Source: Clostridia bacterium (GTDB lineage: Bacteria; Bacillota; Clostridia; Christensenellales; Borkfalkiaceae). Taken from it: 37,842 nt of DNA. This document shows, in pieces, positions 27,365-35,940 of this stretch. The stretch is taken from the NCBI GenBank assembly GCA_029062045.1, contig JAIDQV010000113.1:1-37842 (forward strand), written 5' to 3'. Positions within the stretch are counted from its first letter, which is position 1, and every line of letters begins with the position of its first letter. The notes beneath the pieces are model-generated. The model saw only the letters and a program-made list of their open reading frames with translations, was not told the DNA's origin and did not search any database. Made by a program: the position numbers and the translations under genes.

Positions 27365-28327
27365 TTATGTAACTACGTTGATGGGTTTACCCCCTATATA
27401 TGCCTTTAAATTGCCCGCAACAATCCCCAAAAGTCTTTGGCGGGTTTCTTTAGGCACCCAACCTATATGGGGCGTTATAAGACAATTCTTCGCGCCGTAC
27501 AAGGGGTTGTCGGCACGCATAGGCTCGACCGCTACGGTATCTAGGCACGCGCCCGCAATTTGCCCTTTATTCAAGGCGGCGGCAAGCGCCACTTCGTCAA
27601 CAAGCCCGCCGCGCGCGGTGTTAATTAAAACTGCGCTGCTCTTCATAAGACTTAGAGCCTTACTATCGATTAAGTTCGCCGTCTTATCGGTCAACGGACA
27701 GTGCAAAGAAATTATATCCGAGGTTTTAAGCATCTCTTCAAAACTTACCTGTTTATAGGGGCAGTCCTTGGGCGGGGTGCGGGTGCAAATGACAACGTTT
27801 GCGCCGAAGGCCTGGGCAATTTTTGCAACAGATTTGCCAATGTTGCCGTAGCCGAAAATGCCGAAGGTTTTGCCGTACAGCTCGTAAGTGGGATAGGGAA
27901 AATAGCAAAAGGTTTTACTGCGTATCCAGTCGCCTGCGGCAACTGACGAGGTATATTCGGAAATTTTACCGTACAAATTTAAGAGAAGGGCGAAAACGTG
28001 CTGACTTACCGAGTGTGTGGAATAGTCGGGCGCGTTGCATACCGTAACACCGTGACGGCGGCAGGCTTCTATATCAACAACGTTATAGCCCGTAGCGAAA
28101 GTGCCAACGTACTTTAAGTTGGGGCAGGCGGCAAGCAGGGCTTCGTCCACTTCAACCTTGTTTACGATAAGCGCGTCCCTGTCGGCGCATAGCGAAAAAA
28201 GCTCTTCGCGTGAAATTTCACCGAAGTACTTTACTTCGCCCAGGCTTTCGAACTCCGAAAAATCCATATCGCCGTCGTATGATATTGCGCTTACGTTTAT
28301 TGCTATTTTCAACGCCTCACCCCTCAT
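27365..28327 (-). CDS. D-2-hydroxyacid dehydrogenase, NAD-binding
   Basis: GKTFGIFGYGNIGKSVAKIAQAFGA, SLHCPLTDKTANLID, LINTARGGLVDE, TPHIGWVPKE. Confidence 0.9.
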   Translation of the reverse strand: MRGEALKIAINVSAISYDGDMDFSEFESLGEVKYFGEISREELFSLCADRDALIVNKVEVDEALLAACPNLKYVGTFATGYNVVDIEACRRHGVTVCNAPDYSTHSVSQHVFALLLNLYGKISEYTSSVAAGDWIRSKTFCYFPYPTYELYGKTFGIFGYGNIGKSVAKIAQAFGANVVICTRTPPKDCPYKQVSFEEMLKTSDIISLHCPLTDKTANLIDSKALSLMKSSAVLINTARGGLVDEVALAAALNKGQIAGACLDTVAVEPMRADNPLYGAKNCLITPHIGWVPKETRQRLLGIVAGNLKAYIGGKPINVVT

Positions 28328-28689
28328 TTATTAGTAATATCGTAACTCAGCCGTATAAGCTGCTTTATATCTTCTTCGGGAACGTTTGATGAAAGCACTA
28401 CAGAAATCCAGTGCGTTTTATTCATATGGTATGCGGGAAGAACTTTGCCCTTGTGCTGTTCGCAAAGAAATTCGCGCAAATCGGGCGGGCATTTCAAATT
28501 TAAAACCTCGTTATTTCGGGCGGGCAAGCCGTAGCTTTTAAGATAGTTTGGCGAAGCCTTTAAAATAACGCCGAACCACTTGCCGCCGCTGTGTTTTAAT
28601 ACCGTTGAATAGAAGTCGCCTTCCCACGGGGTATCCGAGTAGGTTGAGGGCAGTTCTTCAATAAATTTTAAAATATCGTTTTTCGTCAT
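28324..28689 (-). CDS. MmcQ/YjbR family protein
   Basis: VLNLKCPPDLREFLCEQHKGKVLPAYHMNKTHWISVVLSS, MmcQ/YjbR pattern. Confidence 0.8.
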   Translation of the reverse strand: MTKNDILKFIEELPSTYSDTPWEGDFYSTVLKHSGGKWFGVILKASPNYLKSYGLPARNNEVLNLKCPPDLREFLCEQHKGKVLPAYHMNKTHWISVVLSSNVPEEDIKQLIRLSYDITNK

Positions 28690-28964
28690 ATCAGTTCAAA
28701 AGTAAAATCGTCCTCGCCAAGACTTGTATTGCGGTGGAATTTTGCGGTTTTGTTATCCCCGTCAAGCACGAAGTAGTGCGCCACCCCGCCTTCCATAAGC
28801 CGAAAGCAAAGACTGCCGTCTATAATATCGTCGATGATTATCCGGAAGAACGGCAAGCGGAAAATTTCCTCTAAAAGAAACTCTCCCTTTTCGGCAAAAA
28901 GTACTTGTTCGCCGCCGTATTCGCAATCGTTTGCAACCGAGTTGACGTTAATTTTTAACCGCAT
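28686..28964 (-). CDS. Hypothetical protein (92 aa)
   Basis: ORF overlapping downstream gene by 4 bp (translational coupling). Confidence 0.55.
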   Translation of the reverse strand: MRLKINVNSVANDCEYGGEQVLFAEKGEFLLEEIFRLPFFRIIIDDIIDGSLCFRLMEGGVAHYFVLDGDNKTAKFHRNTSLGEDDFTFELI

Positions 28965-29074
28965 AGTTTAATTAATTATATCAATTTTCATATAAAAAAG
29001 CAATAGAATTTTTGCGCGGGGGTATGTACAAATTAAAAAACGGGTGATATAATTAAAATAAGCGAGGGAAAATT

Positions 29075-30109
29075 ATGGCAGATACAAGCAAGATTAAATT
29101 TATAACTATGGGCGAACTTTTACTTAGACTTTCGCCCCCTAACTATGAAAAAATACGCACCACCGACGAATTCAAAGTAACTTACGGCGGCGCGGAAGCG
29201 AACGTAGCGGCGTCCCTTTCAAACTTGGGTATTGACGCCTCTTACTTCACCGTTGTGCCCGACAGTTCTATCGGCAAGGCGGCGATAAGATATTTGCGCT
29301 CTAACGACGTGCACTGCTCGCCCTGCATTTATTCTAACCAAGGCAGAATGGGCATTTACTTTTTGGAAGAGGGCTTCGGCGTGCGCTCTTCAAAGGTTAC
29401 GTACGACAGAAAGGACAGCGCTTTTTCAAAGTACGATTATTCGCAAATAGATTTTAAAGAAAAGCTGAAAGGCTTTACCTGGTTACATACTTCGGGTATT
29501 ACGCCCGCCCTTTCGGAAAATTGCCGCAAACTTGTTTTATACGCGCTTAAAGCGGCGAAAGAGCTTGGCATGACAGTCAGCTTTGACTGCAACTTCCGTT
29601 CGGCGCTGTGGGGCTGGCAGGAAGCGCGCGACTGCATAACGGAATATTTGCCCTACGTTGACGTACTCTTCGGCATAGAGCCCATTAATCTTCGCGACGA
29701 GAACGGCAAGGACATAAAAGACGGGCTTTCGATGAACCCTTCCTATAAAGAGCAGGACAGAATTTTCAGAGAGCTTCACAAGCGTTACAACTTCAAGGCG
29801 ATAGGCAGGCACGTAAGATACGTGCATTCGGGCAGCGAAAACAGCCTTAAAGCATTTATGTGGTACGACGGCGAAACTTACGAAAGCCGTACCTTCCGCT
29901 TCAATATTCTGGACAGGGTCGGCGGCGGCGACGCTTTTGCAAGCGGTATGATTTACGCGATTATGCGCGGAATGAGCCCTGACGAGATTGTGAACTTTGC
30001 GGTTGCATCTTCCGTAATCAAGCACACCATGCACGGCGACTTTAACATCACCGACGATGCGGAATCCATTAAAAAGATTATGAACCAAGAGTTTGAAATT
30101 AGGCGTTAA
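29075..30109 (+). CDS. kdgK: PfkB-family sugar kinase, 2-keto-3-deoxygluconate kinase-like
   Basis: GELLLRLSPP, YGGAEANVAASLSNLG, DRVGGGDAFASGMIYA PfkB signature. Confidence 0.75.
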   Translation: MADTSKIKFITMGELLLRLSPPNYEKIRTTDEFKVTYGGAEANVAASLSNLGIDASYFTVVPDSSIGKAAIRYLRSNDVHCSPCIYSNQGRMGIYFLEEGFGVRSSKVTYDRKDSAFSKYDYSQIDFKEKLKGFTWLHTSGITPALSENCRKLVLYALKAAKELGMTVSFDCNFRSALWGWQEARDCITEYLPYVDVLFGIEPINLRDENGKDIKDGLSMNPSYKEQDRIFRELHKRYNFKAIGRHVRYVHSGSENSLKAFMWYDGETYESRTFRFNILDRVGGGDAFASGMIYAIMRGMSPDEIVNFAVASSVIKHTMHGDFNITDDAESIKKIMNQEFEIRR

Positions 30110-30120
30110 CTACATACGAA

Positions 30121-30155
30121 AAAGCCTCCGCGGGCAGTTGCCCGCGGAGGCTTTT
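30121..30155. terminator. Intrinsic terminator between convergent genes
   Basis: AAAGCCTCCGCGGGC/GCCCGCGGAGGCTTTT. Confidence 0.85.
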
Positions 30156-30163
30156 AATTTAAC

Positions 30164-32383
30164 TTAAAGTCCCAAAAGGTTGAAAAGATTATATTGGTTG
30201 AACACCACTACCGCAACGAGGGATATGGTTGACATTATTTTAATTAATATGTCAAGCGAAGGTCCGACGGTATCTTTCAAGGGGTCGCCTACCGTGTCGC
30301 CAACGACTGCCGCGTCATGCGCGGGTGAGCCTTTACCGACGTTTTCTTCGGCGTTCTCTTTTTCCGCCTTTTCGATTTCGGCTTTGATTTCGTTCAAGCC
30401 GCCCGCCTCGATGTACTTCTTAGCGTTATCCCACGCGCCGCCCGAGTTGCCGCAGAAAAGCGCCAGCATAATTGCCGTTATGGTTGCGCCTATAAGCACG
30501 CCGCCCACAAATTCGGGGCCGAACACAAAGCCCGTAACAAGCGGGAACAATATGCAGAATATGCAGGGTACGCGCATCTCTTTAAGCGCGCCCTGTGAAG
30601 AAATTTCGATACAGGTTTTATAGTCGGGCTTTTCGGTGCCGCCGAGTATGCCGGGATATTCCCTGAACTGCCTGCGCACTTCCTCTACCATCTTCCTTGC
30701 CGCTTTTGCAACGGCTTTTATCAAAAGCCCTGAGAAGAAGAACGGCAGCGCCGCGCCGCAAAGCGCACCGCATAACGTCAGCGGGTCTATAAGATTTAAA
30801 AGCAAATCGCCGCCCGTGAACGCGTAGAGATATGAAGTCATAAGCGACAGCGCCGCAAACGCCGCAGAGCCTATCGCAAAGCCCTTTCCTATTGCCGCGG
30901 TGGTGTTGCCTACACTGTCAAGTTTATCGGTGATTTCACGCACTTCGGGGTCAAGCTCGCTCATTTCGGCTATGCCGCCGGCGTTGTCGGATATAGGTCC
31001 GTAAGTATCAACCGAAACAGTTGCCGCCACGAAGGAAAGCATACCGAGGGCCGCACACGCAACGCCGTACATACCCGCAATTTCGTAAGAGCCGAATATT
31101 GCAACAGCAAGCACTACTACGGGAAGCATACAGCTTATCATGCCCTCTGCAAGCCCCTGCGTTACGGTGAGGGCGGGGCCTTCCTTGGAAGCGTGCGCTA
31201 TGCCCTTGGTGGGCTTGTAGTCGTAGCTGGTGTAGTATTCCGAAATAATGCCTATTACTATGCCCGCGATTATTCCGCAAACGGCGGCAAGCCAGGGCGA
31301 AAATTCGCCTACGTTGAATTTTACCCATTCGTGCATTTCGTCCCACGAAACGTTCCTGAACATAAAGTAGCTCAGTATCGCGCCCACTGCAACGGTTACA
31401 CCCGCCGCTATCCAGGTGGCGATATTAAGTTCCATATGCACGTTTTTGGAAAGTTTGGGTTTTATAACTATGTAAGATATTCCTATTATGCAAGCCAGAA
31501 GTCCGCACCCTGCGAACACTATGGGGAAGAGCATAAGACTTTGTAAGAAAGCCGCGTCCGTAAACACGGCGGTGTGTGTAAAGAGTTCGCACGCGAGCAT
31601 TACTGCCGATAAAATGGCGCCCACGTAGCTTTCCAAAAGGTCGCTTCCCAAGCCCGCTACGTCGCCAACGTTATCGCCAACGTTATCCGCAATGGTTGCG
31701 GGGTTGCGGGGGTCGTCTTCGGGAATGTGCGCCTCCGTCTTGCCGACAAGGTCCGCGCCCATATCCGCGGCTTTGGTGTAAATACCGCCGCCCACACGGT
31801 TGAACATTGCAATTATGGAACAACCCAAAGCATAACCCGACAAAGTCATTGTGAACGACGCGGGAAGCTGGGTTATAAAGTTTTTGGAAATTTCACCGGA
31901 GATAATTTCGTCGATTTGACCTGCGCCGAGGCCGAAAATCAAATACACCGCTACAACGCCCAAAAGCGCGAAGCCCGCAACGCAAAGCCCCATAACCGAG
32001 CCGCCTTTAAATGCGACCTTAAGAGTTTTGCCCACGTCCTTGGTCTTGCGCGCCGTGTTGGTCACGCGCACGTTGGAATAGGTTGCTATCTTCATACCTA
32101 CCCAGCCGGCGGATGCGCTCATTACAGCGCCGATTACGAAGGCAATCGCCGCCTGCCAGCTTATTACGATAAATACCAAAACTGCTATTACTGCGCCGAT
32201 TATGGCAACCAGCTTGTATTCGTATTTTATGAAAGCGTTTGCGCCTATTCTTATGGCGCCCGCTATTTCACCCATCTTCTCGGTGCCTTCTTCCAGCTTT
32301 TTAACGCAAAAGTAGTTGAACACCGCGTAAGCTATTGCAAGAACAATTGCAATGCCGGCAATAATAAGCAGTAAATTTTCCAT
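30164..32383 (-). CDS. hppA: Membrane-bound (ion-pumping) pyrophosphatase
   Basis: KAADMGADLVGKTEAHIPEDDPRNPATIADNVGDNVGDVAG; GNTTAAIGKGFAIGSAAFAAL; HDAAVVGDTVGDPLKDTVGPSLDILIK. Confidence 0.95.
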   Translation of the reverse strand: MENLLLIIAGIAIVLAIAYAVFNYFCVKKLEEGTEKMGEIAGAIRIGANAFIKYEYKLVAIIGAVIAVLVFIVISWQAAIAFVIGAVMSASAGWVGMKIATYSNVRVTNTARKTKDVGKTLKVAFKGGSVMGLCVAGFALLGVVAVYLIFGLGAGQIDEIISGEISKNFITQLPASFTMTLSGYALGCSIIAMFNRVGGGIYTKAADMGADLVGKTEAHIPEDDPRNPATIADNVGDNVGDVAGLGSDLLESYVGAILSAVMLACELFTHTAVFTDAAFLQSLMLFPIVFAGCGLLACIIGISYIVIKPKLSKNVHMELNIATWIAAGVTVAVGAILSYFMFRNVSWDEMHEWVKFNVGEFSPWLAAVCGIIAGIVIGIISEYYTSYDYKPTKGIAHASKEGPALTVTQGLAEGMISCMLPVVVLAVAIFGSYEIAGMYGVACAALGMLSFVAATVSVDTYGPISDNAGGIAEMSELDPEVREITDKLDSVGNTTAAIGKGFAIGSAAFAALSLMTSYLYAFTGGDLLLNLIDPLTLCGALCGAALPFFFSGLLIKAVAKAARKMVEEVRRQFREYPGILGGTEKPDYKTCIEISSQGALKEMRVPCIFCILFPLVTGFVFGPEFVGGVLIGATITAIMLALFCGNSGGAWDNAKKYIEAGGLNEIKAEIEKAEKENAEENVGKGSPAHDAAVVGDTVGDPLKDTVGPSLDILIKIMSTISLVAVVVFNQYNLFNLLGL

Positions 32384-32407
32384 AATTACCTCTTAAGTAT
32401 TATATGC

Positions 32408-33634
32408 TTAATCCTGGGGTAAAGATTTTAAGTAAGCGTCCATAGCGGCGGCAACGCGCTTTGCCGTGTCAACCGCTTCGACAACGGTCTTCGCGCCGCG
32501 CACGACGTCGCCTGCGGCGAACAGCCCCTTGCGGGTGGTTGAACCGTCGGGGTTGATTTTAGCAAGCCCGCGCTCGTTTGTTTCAAGTCCTTCCGTCTGT
32601 GTAAGAATGAGGTTTGAAGGGCGCTGTGAAATACATATCATAACGCTGTCCGCTTCCATAAGCGTAGTTTCTTTAGAAACGCTTAAAATGCGCCCCTCTT
32701 CGTCGCAAACGGTGTCGGCAAACAGAACGCCGTTGTCGGTAATTTCAACGGGCTGCTTGTTGAATACGAACTCTGCACCCTCGATTTCGGCGTACTCTCT
32801 CTCTTCGTCGCTTGCCGAAACTTTGTCGCTTCTGACGGTGATTTTAACGTCGCGTACGCCCTTTCTTAAAGCCGTGCGCGCTACGTCCATTGCAACGTTG
32901 CCCGCGCCGATTATAACCATTTTTTGACCGAGCTTGTAAACGTCGGGGCGCTCTAAGAAGTGTACGCCGTAGTGAACGTGACCAAGCGTTTCACCCTTGA
33001 TGTTCAAGGCTATGGGCCAGGTTACGCCCGTACCTATGGAAATCGCCTTGAAGCCGTCGCGGAAAAGCTCTTCTATGCCGAAGGCTTTGCCGATAGTTAC
33101 GTTGTATTTTATCTTAACGCCCAGCTTTCTCAAAAGCCCTTCGTACTTGTCCACTATGGCTTTGGGAAGGCGGAACTCGGGTATGCCGTATCTCAATACG
33201 CCGCCTATTTCCGTCTTGCTTTCAAATATAGTTACATCGTAACCGAGCTGCGCCATTTTAATTGAAATGGTTATACCCGCAGGACCCGAACCCACGACTG
33301 CAACTTTAATGCCGTTGGGCTCCGCCTTTTCGAGTTCGAGGCTGTCAAGGTAGTGCCCCGAAACGAAGTTTTCGATAGTGCTTATTTCAACGGGCTCGCC
33401 CTTGATACCGCGTACGCAGTGCCCCTGGCACTGGTTTGCATGGTTGCACACAATCGAGCATACCACGGAAAGCGGGTTGTTATCAAACACCATTTTGCCC
33501 GCTTTTTTGATGTCGCCGTTTAAGAACGTTGAAATCATATCGGGAATGGGCGTGCTTACGGGGCAGCCCTGCCTGCACAAAGGCTTTTTACAGTTTAAAC
33601 ATCTTTTTGCTTCGGCAATTACGTTATGTGCCAT
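32408..33634 (-). CDS. GltD-like NAD(P)-dependent oxidoreductase (glutamate synthase small-subunit family)
   Basis: N-terminal Cys motifs CLNCKKPLCRQGCPV, GPAGITISIKMAQLGYDVTIFE, GAGNVAMDVARTALR, LFAAGDVV. Confidence 0.85.
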   Translation of the reverse strand: MAHNVIAEAKRCLNCKKPLCRQGCPVSTPIPDMISTFLNGDIKKAGKMVFDNNPLSVVCSIVCNHANQCQGHCVRGIKGEPVEISTIENFVSGHYLDSLELEKAEPNGIKVAVVGSGPAGITISIKMAQLGYDVTIFESKTEIGGVLRYGIPEFRLPKAIVDKYEGLLRKLGVKIKYNVTIGKAFGIEELFRDGFKAISIGTGVTWPIALNIKGETLGHVHYGVHFLERPDVYKLGQKMVIIGAGNVAMDVARTALRKGVRDVKITVRSDKVSASDEEREYAEIEGAEFVFNKQPVEITDNGVLFADTVCDEEGRILSVSKETTLMEADSVMICISQRPSNLILTQTEGLETNERGLAKINPDGSTTRKGLFAAGDVVRGAKTVVEAVDTAKRVAAAMDAYLKSLPQD

Positions 33635-33653
33635 AAAATTTTCTCCTCTCTAA

Positions 33654-34073
33654 TTACAACGCTTTCTTTATTTCTTCAATCATCTGCGAATATTCTTCGT
33701 CTGTTAAGTAAACCTTTTGCGGGTTCATAGTGAATGTGCCGCCCCACTCGTCCCCGCCCTCGTACTTGGGGCAAAGGTGCATATGAAGGTGACAGCCTGT
33801 GTCGCCGTATGCGCCGTAGTTGAGTTTATCGGGCTTGAACACCTTGTGTATTGCCTTTGCGGCGCGGTTCACGTCCGCGAAGAATGCGTTGCGTTCCTCG
33901 TCGGAAATGTTGACGATTTCGCTTACGTGGTCTTTATACGCGACTATGCACCTGCCGCGCTTGGACTGTTCTTTAAATAAAATAAGCTGGCTTACGGATA
34001 AATCGCATATCTTTATGCCGAACTTTGCAAGCGGTTCGCCGCCTACGCAGTATCCGCAATTACAGTCTTTCAT
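33654..34073 (-). CDS. HIT family protein
   Basis: HIT motif HLHMHLCPKY; 139 aa. Confidence 0.85.
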   Translation of the reverse strand: MKDCNCGYCVGGEPLAKFGIKICDLSVSQLILFKEQSKRGRCIVAYKDHVSEIVNISDEERNAFFADVNRAAKAIHKVFKPDKLNYGAYGDTGCHLHMHLCPKYEGGDEWGGTFTMNPQKVYLTDEEYSQMIEEIKKAL

Positions 34074-34161
34074 ATATTATTCCCCCTATGACGGATTTTA
34101 ACGTATATATTTTAACACACGCAAAGTCAATATTCAAGGGGTAAAAAAAATTTATTTGAAA

Positions 34162-34194
34162 AAAGCCCGACGGCTTATATCACCGTCGGGCTTT
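34162..34194 (-). terminator. Intrinsic terminator of the hydrogenase unit
   Basis: Minus strand AAAGCCCGACGG/CCGTCGGGCTTTTTTC. Confidence 0.85.
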
Positions 34195-34202
34195 ATATTT
34201 TA

Positions 34203-35927
34203 TTAATACTTGTCGCGCTTTGCGTACGAAGTGTGCAGTAATTCGTGAGATTTATGAGAGTTGGGCTCGCCGAAGAAATCTTTATACAGCACTTCAACTG
34301 CAGGGGTGTCGTGCGAACAGCGAACTTTACTTTCCTTGTCGTAGTCGTAAAGCGCTTGCGCGCGGACTGCCTTCAAGTCGATATTGTTGCGCACTTCGTC
34401 GTGAACGTAGGGCTGACCGCCGCCGTTTATACAGCCGCCGGGGCAAGCCATAATTTCAACGAAGGTATAATTCTTTTCGCCACTCTTTATTGCTTCCAAA
34501 ACTTTTCTTGCGTTGCCGAGACCGCTTGCAACCGCCACTTTAACGGTGGTTTTGCCGACGGTGTACTCCGCCTCTTTGACGCCCTCGGTACCGCGCACTT
34601 CTTTAAACTCTATGGGTGCGCCTTTGCCGCCGAGCTTCATAGCCGCCGTTCTTAAAGCCGCTTCCATTACGCCACCAGTCGCGCCGAAGATTGCGCCCGC
34701 GCCCGACGCCTTGCCGAAGGGCGTATCGAACTCGCTGTCTGGAAGGTTGGCAAAATCGATGCCCGCTTCCTTTATCATTTTGGCAAGCTCGCGCGTGGTG
34801 AGCGCCGCGTCCGTATAGTGCCCTAATTCGTCGCGGGAAATTTCAAACTTCTTCGCCGTGCAGGGTATAACCGAAACAACGTAAAGGTTTTTGGGGTCTA
34901 TACCGTGCTTTTCACAGTAATAGGTTTTAAGCACTGCCGAGAACATTTCCTGCGGGGATTTGCAGGTTGAGATATTGGGCAAAAATTCGGGGTAGTAATG
35001 CTCTGCAAACTTAACCCAGCCGGGGCAGCAGCTTGTAAACATAGGCGTGGGCTTACCGGTTTTGAGCCTTGTTAAAAGCTCGGTTGCCTCTTCCATAATG
35101 GTGAGGTCTGCGGTAATATCCATATTGAAGCACTTTATGTCGCCAAGCTGTTTTATAGCCGTAACCATTTTGCCTTCTACGTTGGTGCCTGCGGGCAAGC
35201 CGAACGCTTCACCCAGCGTCGCGCGCACGGAAGGCGCGGTGTAGAATACCACCTGTTTTTCGGGGTCTACTATTGCGCCCCAAACGTCCGCCACTGCCGA
35301 CTTTTCATATAATGCACCGACAGGGCATGCAACCACGCACTGTCCGCAGTTTACGCAGGGCGTAAAGGCAAGAGATACGTCGTACGGCGAACCTATCACC
35401 TTTGCATAGCCGCGGTTTTTAGGACCTATTGCGCCTATCGTCTGCTTCTCGCAAGCCGCAACGCAACGGGTACACATTATGCACTTAGAGTTGTCGCGCA
35501 CGACGGAAGCCGACAAATCGTCGATGGGCTTTAAGTCGTGGTCGGTACCGAACCTGTCCTCTTCGGCGTTGTACTCTAATGCAAGTTTTTGAAGCTCGCA
35601 GTTCATAGAGCGCACACAGGAGAGGCACTTTTTCTTATGAGTGGAAAGAATAAGCTCGATGGTAGTTTTTCTGGATTTTCTTACGCGGGGGGTGTTGGTG
35701 CGAACTTCCATACCCTCGGTTACAGGGTAAACGCACGCCGCCACCAAGCCCCTTGCGCCCGTCGCCTCTACAAGGCAAAGACGGCACGAGCCCACGCACT
35801 GAACGTCTTTAAGATAGCACAGGGTGGGAATTCTTACGTTGGCTAATTTTGCCGCCTGTAAAATAGTTGAACCTTCGGGCACACTTACGGGTATGCCGTT
35901 GATTTTTAAATTAATAAGTTTTTCCAT
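34203..35927 (-). CDS. hydA: [FeFe] hydrogenase catalytic subunit (NADH-linked/bifurcating type)
   Basis: H-cluster motifs TSCCPGW, PCTAKKFE, MACPGGCINGGGQP; N-terminal 2Fe-2S and 4Fe-4S ferredoxin domains. Confidence 0.93.
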   Translation of the reverse strand: MEKLINLKINGIPVSVPEGSTILQAAKLANVRIPTLCYLKDVQCVGSCRLCLVEATGARGLVAACVYPVTEGMEVRTNTPRVRKSRKTTIELILSTHKKKCLSCVRSMNCELQKLALEYNAEEDRFGTDHDLKPIDDLSASVVRDNSKCIMCTRCVAACEKQTIGAIGPKNRGYAKVIGSPYDVSLAFTPCVNCGQCVVACPVGALYEKSAVADVWGAIVDPEKQVVFYTAPSVRATLGEAFGLPAGTNVEGKMVTAIKQLGDIKCFNMDITADLTIMEEATELLTRLKTGKPTPMFTSCCPGWVKFAEHYYPEFLPNISTCKSPQEMFSAVLKTYYCEKHGIDPKNLYVVSVIPCTAKKFEISRDELGHYTDAALTTRELAKMIKEAGIDFANLPDSEFDTPFGKASGAGAIFGATGGVMEAALRTAAMKLGGKGAPIEFKEVRGTEGVKEAEYTVGKTTVKVAVASGLGNARKVLEAIKSGEKNYTFVEIMACPGGCINGGGQPYVHDEVRNNIDLKAVRAQALYDYDKESKVRCSHDTPAVEVLYKDFFGEPNSHKSHELLHTSYAKRDKY

Positions 35928-35940
35928 ACAGCCCCTCCCT

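Noticed and set aside
31727-32374. 215-aa + strand ORF (and similar ORFs such as 31193..31546 and 30180..30623)
   Set aside because: Antisense to hppA, low-complexity composition, no domain; spurious.
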